Part shown: in pieces, positions 25,056-31,982 of the stretch
Numbering within the stretch: position 1 is the first letter of the stretch
Layout: every line of letters begins with the position of its first letter
NCBI GenBank assembly: GCA_021792455.1
Contig: JAJYUP010000006.1
Span: 1-55,400, forward strand
Source: Actinomycetes bacterium
GTDB lineage: Bacteria > Actinomycetota > Thermoleophilia > Solirubrobacterales > Solirubrobacteraceae
DNA: 55,400 nt
Direction of reading: 5' to 3'
Position numbers and translations under genes: made by a program
The notes under the pieces: model-generated
What the model was told of the DNA's origin: nothing
The model's database searches: none
Seen by the model: only the letters and a program-made list of their open reading frames with translations

Positions 25056-25322
25056 CAGCCGCTGGCCGGCGCATCTCTGCGTCCTCGGTCGCTGCCGTGC
25101 GAAGCACGCCACGCTCCCTGCGTCCTTGACCTGCTTGGCCAGCGGCTGTCAGGGGGCCGAGGCCGATCGGGGCTTGCCGGCGCATCTCTGCGTCCTCGGT
25201 CGCTGCCGTGCGAAGCACGCCACGCTCCCTGCGTCCTTGACCTGCTTGGCCAGCGGCTGTCAGGGACGGGGGGCGCCTCGGGGCTCGTCAGCGCTCCCTG
25301 GGCTTGCCGGCGCATCTCTGCC
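25052..25322 (+). repeat. Direct and inverted repeats downstream of nrdJ
   Basis: A 90-bp unit (25065-25154) is repeated almost exactly at 25176-25265 (period 111 bp), and its first 17 bp recur at 25306-25322. CTGACAGCCGCTGGCC at 25052-25067, overlapping the nrdJ stop, is the exact reverse complement of GGCCAGCGGCTGTCAG at 25137-25152 and 25248-25263. Each unit also holds a small hairpin CGTGC-GAA-GCACG (25096-25108 and 25207-25219). There is no coding sequence. It could act as a structured 3' region or terminator, or be a mobile REP-like element. Confidence 0.8.
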
Positions 25323-25349
25323 AGAGACGCATCACCCGGAGCTCTGCCA

Positions 25350-25355
25350 GAATCT
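25350..25355 (+). promoter_or_regulatory. Putative leaderless -10 hexamer
   Basis: GAATCT is followed by 6 nt and GTG 25362. Confidence 0.35.
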
Positions 25356-25361
25356 CGGGCC

Positions 25362-25781
25362 GTGGCGGATCAGACGTTACAGGGCGGATGCCTCTGCGGG
25401 GCCGTTCGCTTTCAGGTGCGCGGTCGTCCCATGTCGGCAGGCTACTGCCACTGCACCCACTGCCGGAAGCGGACTGGCACAGGGTCGTCTGTCAACTGCC
25501 GGGTCGCCCAGGGCGACTTCACGCTGCTCAGCGGATCAGACTCGCTGCGGGCGTTCTCGCCGCCGGCATCGGGCAGGCCGAAGGTGTTCTGCGCCAACTG
25601 CGGGTCCGCACTGTTCAGTGGCGACCCCTTCAGCGACGCGGAGGTCGCGATCAGGCTTGGCGCGTTCGACGGCGATCCTCTCATCCGCCCCCAGTACAGG
25701 GCCTACGTAGACTCCGCCGCCGTGTGGGAGACGATTCCTGACGACGGGCTGCCTCGCTATCCTGGCCCGCGCCCCGCTTGA
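25362..25781 (+). CDS. GFA-domain (CENP-V/Gfa-like) zinc protein
   Basis: A 139-residue protein of the GFA fold, with the zinc-binding Cys pattern C10-x-C12 (GGCLCGAVRF), C29, C31 and C34 (YCHCTHCRKRTGTG) and C77-x-x-C80 (FCANCGSALF). The family takes its name from glutathione-dependent formaldehyde-activating enzyme, but most members, especially in mycothiol-using actinobacteria, have no demonstrated activity. It is a single gene, cytosolic, starting at GTG 25362. Confidence 0.88.
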   Translation: MADQTLQGGCLCGAVRFQVRGRPMSAGYCHCTHCRKRTGTGSSVNCRVAQGDFTLLSGSDSLRAFSPPASGRPKVFCANCGSALFSGDPFSDAEVAIRLGAFDGDPLIRPQYRAYVDSAAVWETIPDDGLPRYPGPRPA

Positions 25782-25800
25782 CGCGGCGCGCAGCGGCCGC

Positions 25801-26856
25801 CTATTCGTAGGCGGCAGGGGGCGCAGGTTCTTCCTTCGTCCCTTCGATCAAGGAGATCAGCTGCGCGCCGGTCGTGCCGCCGAGGACGCGCAGCCTTGGC
25901 AGCGTGTACGGGTTCGTCGTTCGGTGGGCCCAGCCTGGGATCACCGTCGTAGAGCCGATGAACCCCGCTTCCTTCACCATTTCGATCACCGCCGCGTTGT
26001 AGTGCCCTGAGGGGTAGCAGAACCAGTTCACTGGCACGTTGTAGCGTCGCTGCAGGGTGCGACGGGCGTCGAGCACCTGGAATCGCAGCTGCGAGCGGCT
26101 CAGAGCCGTCAGTTCGGCGTGGCTGTAGCCCTGGGTGTCGAGTTCCCAGCCTGCGGCGATCAGGCCTCTCACCTGTTCTTCGGAGAGACCGCCCTCCGAT
26201 GGGGGTAAGCCGCTCAGCTGGAGGTTCTCGATCGCCTTCCAGCCAAGGCGCACAAGGATTGGCAGTGCGTTCGAGTACTGCGACTGGTAGCCGTTGTCGA
26301 AGCTGATCACGACGGGCCTGCCGGCAGGCAGGGACGCGCCTGTCTGCCAGTGCCGCCACAGCTGCCCCAACGTCACGCCGACGAAGCCTGCCTTCGCGAG
26401 CGCATCCATCTGCTGAGCGAACTCCCGCTTTGGAACGTAGAGCCCGGGGTATGGCGCGTTTGGAATCGGAGGGTTGATCACGTGGTACATCAGGATGGGC
26501 ACAGAGACGTCCCTCCCCGCCTCAGGCAGGCGGCTGTCCTCGCTGCCGCTGCGTCGCGCTGAGGTGCTGCCGTTGCGCCTTCGGAGGGCACTGTGTCTCG
26601 ACTTTGCGGCCGCTGAGGTGCGCGCTCGTGAAGCAGCTGTGCTTCGAGAGGTGTGCGCCGCTGGTGCCTTCGATGCGCTCGAGCTCGAGAGGACCGCCAC
26701 GACGATCGCCGCGATCGCCGCGATCAGGCCGCTCAGCGCAAGGGCGCGCCTGCGCGCCCGTCGCCTCCGAGCGCGCTGCCGGCGTGCGTGCTCTCTGCGC
26801 GCCTGTCGCCCCTCTTCGCCCAAGCGCTCCGCTGCGCTCACGCGCCTTCCCATCAC
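25801..26856 (-). CDS. Polysaccharide deacetylase-like (NodB-fold) protein with degenerate metal site
   Basis: A 351-residue protein with a very basic N-terminus (residues 1-38), one membrane anchor (about 39-57) and a Ser/Ala/Arg linker to about 115, then a NodB domain: VPILMYHVI, motif 1 ISFDNGY (185-190), motif 2 TQGYSHAEL (241-249) and motif 3 FCYPSGHYN. Active CE4 enzymes have SFDDG and HxxxH; here the metal-binding Asp is Asn188 and the first His is Gln242. The catalytic Asp187 is kept. The domain is extracytoplasmic and may bind rather than deacetylate cell-wall glycan. It is transcribed toward the GFA gene. Confidence 0.85.
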   Translation of the reverse strand: MMGRRVSAAERLGEEGRQARREHARRQRARRRRARRRALALSGLIAAIAAIVVAVLSSSSASKAPAAHTSRSTAASRARTSAAAKSRHSALRRRNGSTSARRSGSEDSRLPEAGRDVSVPILMYHVINPPIPNAPYPGLYVPKREFAQQMDALAKAGFVGVTLGQLWRHWQTGASLPAGRPVVISFDNGYQSQYSNALPILVRLGWKAIENLQLSGLPPSEGGLSEEQVRGLIAAGWELDTQGYSHAELTALSRSQLRFQVLDARRTLQRRYNVPVNWFCYPSGHYNAAVIEMVKEAGFIGSTTVIPGWAHRTTNPYTLPRLRVLGGTTGAQLISLIEGTKEEPAPPAAYE

Positions 26857-26867
26857 TCATCACCCCA

Positions 26868-26939
26868 CTGCGTTCGGTCGCCTCATCATGCCTCAGCGCC
26901 CAACTGCGTTCAATCGCCTCATCATGCCTCAGCGCCCTG
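26868..26939 (+). repeat. 36-bp tandem duplication between two genes
   Basis: Two 36-bp units start with CTGCGTTC at 26868 and 26904 and share the core CGCCTCATCATGCCTCAGCG. They lie in the short gap between the deacetylase-like gene and ctaA. Confidence 0.8.
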
Positions 26940-26972
26940 CTGCATGTGGTCCACTCACCTCGCGCCAGAGCC

Positions 26973-27983
26973 TCAGGACACAGGCACGCTCAAACCCCTC
27001 ACCGTGCCCTTCTCGTCGCGTTCCCGACCCTCGCCTGCAGCTTCTGTGCTTCGCTTCAGCCGTCCCGCCGCAAAGGTGCACCAGATCACCGCGAACCACA
27101 CCAAGCAGGCGAGCGCGGAGTGGATCCAGACGAGCCATCCGGGCAGTTTCGCGTAGTACTGGGCCAGCCCCACGACGCCCTGGAGGGCCATCGCGACGCA
27201 CAGGACGGTGCTCCAGCGCAGCAGGATTGGGTCCCTCGAGCGCTTTCGGACAAGCCACCAGAAGAACAGGCACAGCACCCCGAGTGCGCCTGCAATCTCC
27301 GCGTGGCGGTGGATGACGAAGTCGAGCGTGCCTGGCCCGTCGAATTTCAGGCGGTTGATCACCTGCCCTTCTGAGCCGCCTGCGTCAGGTGCCGCTGCGG
27401 TTGCGGCGGTCCCTGCGAAGATCACGACGCAGGTCAGCAGGAACATCGAGCGCGCGGTGCGGACGAGCAGGCGGTCGCCGCTCAGAGGGCGCTCGCCTGC
27501 CTCGTGCAGAGAGCGCCAGAACAGCCAGGCAGCGGCGAGGATCACGATCATCGACAGGCAGAAGTGGGCCATCACCCAGCCGTAGTCGAGCTTGCCGAGC
27601 ACCGTCAGTCCCCCCAGGATCGCCTGGGCGATCACCCCAAGCGGCAGCAGGAGGCTGATCCGTGCGAGGTCGGGCCTGTAGGGGACGCGCCGGTATGCCG
27701 CAACCCACGCAAGTCCTGAGGCCATCACGACGGGAATGGAGATGACGCGGTTGCTGAACTCGATCAGCGCGTGGATGCGCAGAGGCGGGTAGATGTGGCC
27801 ATAGCAGCGAGGCCAGGTTGGGCAGCCAAGCCCTGAGCCCGTCAACCTCACCGCCTCCCCTGAGAGGACGATCAGGGTCAGCGCACCGAGCGCTGCGCCC
27901 GCGATCACTGAGTACTGCCTCGGGGTGACGGTGAAGCGCCTCCACCGTCGCTCGATCGCTTTCGGTCGCGGGGCGCTGCTCAT
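26973..27983 (-). CDS. ctaA: Heme A synthase, CtaA/Cox15 family
   Basis: A 336-residue membrane protein with about eight spans in two homologous four-helix halves. It oxidises the heme O methyl group to the formyl of heme A for cytochrome aa3 oxidase. Diagnostic features are the first extracellular loop with the Cys pair in GLGCPTWPRC, the EFSNR segment after it, and heme-ligand His residues in MAHF, IHRHAEIAG and WIHSAL. A conserved GLAQYYAKLP loop is also present. The C-terminal 25 residues are a charged tail. ATG 27983 is preceded by AGGAG. It is divergent from the PPTase gene across a GC-rich palindrome. Confidence 0.9.
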   Translation of the reverse strand: MSSAPRPKAIERRWRRFTVTPRQYSVIAGAALGALTLIVLSGEAVRLTGSGLGCPTWPRCYGHIYPPLRIHALIEFSNRVISIPVVMASGLAWVAAYRRVPYRPDLARISLLLPLGVIAQAILGGLTVLGKLDYGWVMAHFCLSMIVILAAAWLFWRSLHEAGERPLSGDRLLVRTARSMFLLTCVVIFAGTAATAAAPDAGGSEGQVINRLKFDGPGTLDFVIHRHAEIAGALGVLCLFFWWLVRKRSRDPILLRWSTVLCVAMALQGVVGLAQYYAKLPGWLVWIHSALACLVWFAVIWCTFAAGRLKRSTEAAGEGRERDEKGTVRGLSVPVS

Positions 27984-28008
27984 CGGCTCCTAAGGATTAC
28001 AAACGAGG

Positions 28009-28037
28009 GCGAGCGCCCGCGGCGGGCGGGCGCTCGC
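28009..28037. promoter_or_regulatory. Strong palindrome between divergent ctaA and PPTase genes
   Basis: GCGAGCGCCCGC (28009-28020) and GCGGGCGCTCGC (28026-28037) are perfect 12-bp inverted arms around a 5-nt GGCGG. The two flanking genes point away from it, so it cannot be their terminator. It ends 2 bp before the TATGTT hexamer of the PPTase gene, a position suited to an operator. Confidence 0.5.
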
Positions 28038-28039
28038 GC

Positions 28040-28045
28040 TATGTT
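28040..28045 (+). promoter_or_regulatory. Putative leaderless -10 hexamer of the PPTase gene
   Basis: TATGTT is followed by 6 nt (CGGCGG) and ATG 28052. Confidence 0.55.
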
Positions 28046-28051
28046 CGGCGG

Positions 28052-28828
28052 ATGGCTGAACGCAGGCTCGTCGATCTCTGGAGCGTGCACCTCGATTCGG
28101 TGCCCAAGAGCCTCTCAGAGCTGCTCTGCAGCGAGGAGCGCTCACGCGCATTGGGGCTCCCAGCGGGGACGGTGCGCTCGCGCTGGCGCGCCTGCAGGGC
28201 GGTGCTCAGACTGCTGCTCTCGGGGCGCCTTCGAGTCGATCCGCAGAGCCTCCGCTTCGAGCTCGGGGCGCATGGCAAGCCGCGCCTAGTCAGCGCAGCC
28301 GAGCACTTCAACATCTCCCACTCCGGCCCGCTCGCCCTCTACGCCTTCTGCGCTGATGCTGAGGTTGGCGTCGACGTCGAGCTCATCTCCGCTTCGTCGC
28401 GGCGGCGGAACGAGGTTGCGATCGCCTCCAGGCTGTTTGGGCAGGAGGCGGCGCGCCGTCTCGCCTCCCTGCCGGAGCGTGAGCGCTCTCTCGAGTTCCT
28501 CTCGCAGTGGGTGAGGCATGAGGCGGTCGTGAAGTGCATCGGCTGCGGCATCGGGCACGCCCTCGACGAGCTGCGAAGCGAGGACCTGCCCTCCGTGCTC
28601 GACGTCGAGCTCGATTCGGCTCTCGCCGCGGTCGCCGTCGCTTCCAGTGCGGCTGAGGTGCGCATGCACGAGTGGACTGTGCAGCGGGCTGAGGGCGACG
28701 AGGTCAGTGCCGAACCGGGCCTCACTGGGGCTCGGGTTGCCTCACTGGGGCTCGGGCGTGAGCTGCCTCACTCGGGCGTGAGCTGCCTCACTCGGGCTCG
28801 CGCTGCCGACCTCGTGCGCTGTATCTGA
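28052..28828 (+). CDS. 4'-phosphopantetheinyl transferase, Sfp type
   Basis: A 258-residue enzyme that loads phosphopantetheine from CoA onto carrier proteins. The motifs run in order: HGKPRL (74-79) and FNISHSGPLALYAF (86-99), the Mg-binding GVDVE (106-110), and the WVRHEAVVK block (153-161) corresponding to WxxKEAxxK, with Glu157 and Lys161 kept and the first Lys replaced by His. The last 45 residues are low-complexity and encoded by 20-bp tandem repeats. The final 41 bp overlap the 3' end of convergent rmlC. No polyketide or peptide synthetase is in the window, so its carrier is elsewhere. Confidence 0.85.
   Translation: MAERRLVDLWSVHLDSVPKSLSELLCSEERSRALGLPAGTVRSRWRACRAVLRLLLSGRLRVDPQSLRFELGAHGKPRLVSAAEHFNISHSGPLALYAFCADAEVGVDVELISASSRRRNEVAIASRLFGQEAARRLASLPERERSLEFLSQWVRHEAVVKCIGCGIGHALDELRSEDLPSVLDVELDSALAAVAVASSAAEVRMHEWTVQRAEGDEVSAEPGLTGARVASLGLGRELPHSGVSCLTRARAADLVRCI
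28720..28800 (+). repeat. 20-bp tandem repeats in the PPTase 3' end
   Basis: CCTCACTGGGGCTCGGG recurs at 28720 and 28740, and CCTCACTCGGGCGTGAGCTG-like units recur from 28766 and 28786, giving a 20-bp periodicity with one 26-bp step. The period is not a multiple of three, so copy-number change would alter the PPTase C-terminus. Confidence 0.7.
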
Positions 28829-29378
28829 AGGGCAGCTGATCGGCGATCTCGGCGAGCCTTGGCGCACCAGCATCGCGCTCTGAGGCGGTGAGCGTCAGGT
28901 CGGAGGGCCAATCTATCGCCACCTCTGGATCGCACCAGGAGATCCCCTTCTCGAGCGCGGGATCGTAGTAGGCGCTCTGCTTGTAGATCACGTCAGCTGT
29001 CTGCGAGAGCACGCAGAAGCCGTGGGCGAAGCCGACAGGCACGTACAGCAGGCGCATCTCAACGTCGTCGAGATGATAGGCCTCCCATTCGCCGTAGCTT
29101 GGCGAGCCCGCCCTCAGGTCGACGAGCACGTCGAGGATGCTTCCCCTCCCGCAGCGCACGAGCTTTGCAACACCCTGCCCGACCTGGAAGTGCATGCCCC
29201 GCACGACGCCTCTGCTCGAGCGGGAGTGGTTGTCCTGGATGAAGCTCTCATCCTCAGGGATGCCGAGCTCCTCATGCCACTGCTGCCTGTAGGTCTCGCA
29301 GAAGAAGCCGCGCTCGTCGGGGAAGACTCGCGGCTGGATCAGGATTGGGCCCTCGAGTCGCGTCTGGATGGTCTTCAC
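28788..29378 (-). CDS. rmlC: dTDP-4-dehydrorhamnose 3,5-epimerase
   Basis: A 196-residue cupin of the RmlC family. The N-terminus ILIQPRVFPDERGFFCETY, the core HSRSSRGVVRGMHFQ with catalytic His63, VDLRAGSPSYGEWEA, PVGFAHGFCVLS and the YKQSAYYDP segment with the catalytic Tyr are all present. It epimerises C3 and C5 of dTDP-4-keto-6-deoxyglucose on the way to dTDP-rhamnose or a related sugar. rmlA, rmlB and rmlD are not in this window. It is the last gene of the minus-strand polysaccharide operon, and its 3' end overlaps the convergent PPTase gene. Confidence 0.9.
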   Translation of the reverse strand: MKTIQTRLEGPILIQPRVFPDERGFFCETYRQQWHEELGIPEDESFIQDNHSRSSRGVVRGMHFQVGQGVAKLVRCGRGSILDVLVDLRAGSPSYGEWEAYHLDDVEMRLLYVPVGFAHGFCVLSQTADVIYKQSAYYDPALEKGISWCDPEVAIDWPSDLTLTASERDAGAPRLAEIADQLPFRYSARGRQREPE

Positions 29379-29390
29379 AGGCCGCGGAGC

Positions 29391-31484
29391 TTACCGTTGC
29401 GGCGATCCTGCGTCAGCCACCTGGGGCCGCGCCAGGCGCGCCATCAACGTTGGCGCATGGCTGCGGATCAGCGAGATCGTCTCTTGGTTCTCTGCGCCTC
29501 TGACTGTGCGGCTCTTCGAATGCGCCTGGATCCGGTAGATCGCAAGCATTTCTGCGACGTGCGATCCATACCACCGTCGCTCTGCGAACCTCGCCCACAG
29601 GTCGTGGTCCTCACAGCAGTCGAGTCTGGGATCTTCACTGTAGCCTCCGACGTCGAGGATGGCTGCTCTCCGGATCAGAGCCATCGCGTCGATGTAGTTT
29701 TTATCCATCAGCCGTTTCTCATCCCATGGCCAGACGTTGTGGACGGCCCACATCTCGCCTTCGCGCAGGACGGCCTGCATCGGGTATGAGAAGGCCGCGG
29801 AAGGGTCCGCTTCGAGCGTGTCGAGGAGGCGTCGAAGCGCGGTGGGAAACACGATGTTGTCAGCGTCCATCACGAACAGGAACGCGCCTCGCGCATGCGA
29901 GATCAGCTCGTTGCGGGCGTGCGCGACGCCGAGGTTGATCGGGCTGCGCCAAAGCTTCGCCGGCAGCCACGGATGCGCTTCGATGAAGCGCTGCGCGAAC
30001 GCTGCGGATCCGTCGTCTGAGGCGTCGTCGAGCGCGAGCACCTCGAAGCTGACCCCTTCGGATGCGGCGATGCTGTGCAGGCAGGACTCGAGCTCCCGCT
30101 CGTAGTTCCAGACGGGGACGATGACTGAGACGGTCGGGGAGGCTGTCGCGAACGAGGCGCTCCAGCAGACCTCCACTGGCTCCTGTGGGGGCGTTCCAAA
30201 TCGCATCCAGTGCTCGATCGCATCGAGCCTGCGGCGGATCGCTGTTGTCTGAATCAAGAGCCGCTTCAGAGATGCCTCGGGGTGGCTCATCTCGCTGTGC
30301 TTGCTCTCCGGGTCGCTGCAAAGCGGCTCCATCCCGTGTGCGACACACTCAGGGTTGCTGCTTTGGCCCCTCGGCCCCCCTGCTCTCGCAGCCGCTTGAT
30401 CGGCTGTTTCAGCGATTGGCTCCGGCCGCACGTGCGCGCCGGCGCGGAAGGCCTCTGCGCTTGCAGCCCGGGTGCTAGATGCTTGGGCGGGCGGGGGAAG
30501 CGTCCGGACGAGCGTGAGCAGGCGCGCAACTGAGCTGGCCATCTCGATCTCATTGCGCAGATGCGCGTAGGCGCGTGACCGCATCTCCAGCAGCGATCGC
30601 TCATCTGCGATCAGCTCGCCTGCTATCAGGGCGAGGTCTTCTGCCCTTCCGGTCAGATGGTGCTCGCCCGCCTGCAGCGGGGCAGAGTCGAGCGCATGCT
30701 CTGCGATGACGACGCAGCCGTTTGCGATCGCGGCGACCGCAAGCGGCCACTGCAGATGACGGCGCCCTTCGTCGTGGAGCATCAACAGGATCTCGCTGTT
30801 CCGCAAGAGGCTTCGAAGGGAGCCGCCGAGCAGGTGGTCGTACTGCTCTGAAGCGCGATGTACGTCTTCTGGAGTGACGATGCGTGAGCGGTGGGGCCAG
30901 AGGTCGGCTGCCCAACTCGCGATCACCTTCTCGTTGCGCGAGCTGCAGGCGCCTATGTGGAGGATGTCGATCGCGCGCGCCTTCGGAGGGTCCGCGACGG
31001 CCTCGAGTGCCGCAGACCAGCCGACCTGGAAATGGACAGCATCGATGCCTCGCCGTGCAAGCTCCGTGCATCCGGCTCTGTGTGTGTGCATCGCGTGCGC
31101 GGCTCGTGCTGCAAGATCTGCGGTGTGCTCGAACGCGGCGCTCGAGGGCGGCTCGAGACAGAGGACGACAGACTGGCGCAGAAGATCGGGGTCGGCCTCG
31201 GTCAGCGCCCATAGGAAGCTCAACGGGGGTTGCAGGGCAAGAACGTTGGCGGCGATCGGGCCGGCCACAGGCAGCTTCAGCTCGACGGCTTCTGCGGTCG
31301 AGCCGATCGCCCTCGCACTTGCCACGATCGACTCGACGAACAGATGGCTGATCGGGTCGGCGTCGATCGGTATCGCGATGCGCAGCTCACTTGCGCGCAA
31401 CGAGGAGCTCGTGTCGCTGCCGGAGGGCGCCCGCAGAGCTCCCACGGAGGGCGCAACGCAGACATCTGTACGAGACCATGCCAA
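29391..31484 (-). CDS. Two-domain glycosyltransferase (GT-B-like module fused to GT2)
   Basis: A 697-residue protein. Residues about 30-330 resemble the CgeB-like/GT-B C-terminal module seen in the genes at 39126 and 40238 (a GCVVIAEHALDSAPLQAGEHHL stretch and a following charged helix). Residues 330-430 are a low-complexity linker. From about 445 a classical GT2 domain follows: SVIVPVWNYERELESCLHSI, LDDASDDGS, INLGVAHARNE, DXD-like FVMDADNIVFP and the acceptor-side CEDHDLWARFAERRW. It probably adds one or two sugars to the surface polysaccharide at the inner membrane. It lies 8 nt downstream of the coiled-coil gene and 12 nt upstream of rmlC. Confidence 0.85.
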   Translation of the reverse strand: MAWSRTDVCVAPSVGALRAPSGSDTSSSLRASELRIAIPIDADPISHLFVESIVASARAIGSTAEAVELKLPVAGPIAANVLALQPPLSFLWALTEADPDLLRQSVVLCLEPPSSAAFEHTADLAARAAHAMHTHRAGCTELARRGIDAVHFQVGWSAALEAVADPPKARAIDILHIGACSSRNEKVIASWAADLWPHRSRIVTPEDVHRASEQYDHLLGGSLRSLLRNSEILLMLHDEGRRHLQWPLAVAAIANGCVVIAEHALDSAPLQAGEHHLTGRAEDLALIAGELIADERSLLEMRSRAYAHLRNEIEMASSVARLLTLVRTLPPPAQASSTRAASAEAFRAGAHVRPEPIAETADQAAARAGGPRGQSSNPECVAHGMEPLCSDPESKHSEMSHPEASLKRLLIQTTAIRRRLDAIEHWMRFGTPPQEPVEVCWSASFATASPTVSVIVPVWNYERELESCLHSIAASEGVSFEVLALDDASDDGSAAFAQRFIEAHPWLPAKLWRSPINLGVAHARNELISHARGAFLFVMDADNIVFPTALRRLLDTLEADPSAAFSYPMQAVLREGEMWAVHNVWPWDEKRLMDKNYIDAMALIRRAAILDVGGYSEDPRLDCCEDHDLWARFAERRWYGSHVAEMLAIYRIQAHSKSRTVRGAENQETISLIRSHAPTLMARLARPQVADAGSPQR

Positions 31485-31492
31485 AGCAGGTC

Positions 31493-31858
31493 CTAGCCTC
31501 GTGCGAACAGCTGCGAGCGCAGCTTCCGTCCGGAGGCTGCAATCCGGCGCAACGGCGTCGTCAACCGCCAGCTCATGCTCCGCTGCATGGCATCGGCGAG
31601 CGCTTCCATGCTCTGCGAGGAGGCGCGTGCCTCCTCGAGCGCCTGCCTGTGCACCTCGAGCTCACGCTCGAGCTCGCCGATCCGCTGGTGCAGCTCCGCC
31701 TCTGCGCTGAGCAGCCTCAGATTGTCGAGCTCGAGCTGCTGCAGCGTGCTGCGATGGCGCTCTGACCGGCTTGCCTGCTGCTCAGCGCGCGCGCGGAGGA
31801 GATGCGCGACCTGCGTCGGCTGGGTCTCGCGATCACGAGCCGCTCGATCGTCTCTCAC
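31493..31858 (-). CDS. Small coiled-coil protein with SWRxTxPLR tail
   Basis: A 121-residue protein from GTG 31858. Residues about 15-92 form a strong Leu/Glu heptad coiled coil (QQLELDNLRLLSAEAELHQ, then RIGELERELEVHRQALEEA). It ends in MQRSMSWRLTTPLRRIAASGRKLR (residues 91-114 contain this stretch; motif at 94-104). The same motif closes the glycosyltransferase at 35054 (SVSWRVTKPLR), where it also follows a coiled coil. Here no catalytic domain is attached. It may be a scaffold linking glycosyltransferases at the membrane. It lies between a GDP-sugar dehydratase homologue and a glycosyltransferase in the same operon. Confidence 0.7.
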   Translation of the reverse strand: MRDDRAARDRETQPTQVAHLLRARAEQQASRSERHRSTLQQLELDNLRLLSAEAELHQRIGELERELEVHRQALEEARASSQSMEALADAMQRSMSWRLTTPLRRIAASGRKLRSQLFARG

Positions 31859-31982
31859 TCACGTTAATCTAACGCTCACTATCAGCGCACGTGCGATCAG
31901 GATCGCGCCGTCAGAGGTCACCTCAGCGCTCCGGCGAGCGCCTGTGCCTGCGCATCCGCCTGTGCCTGCGCATCGCCTCGCC

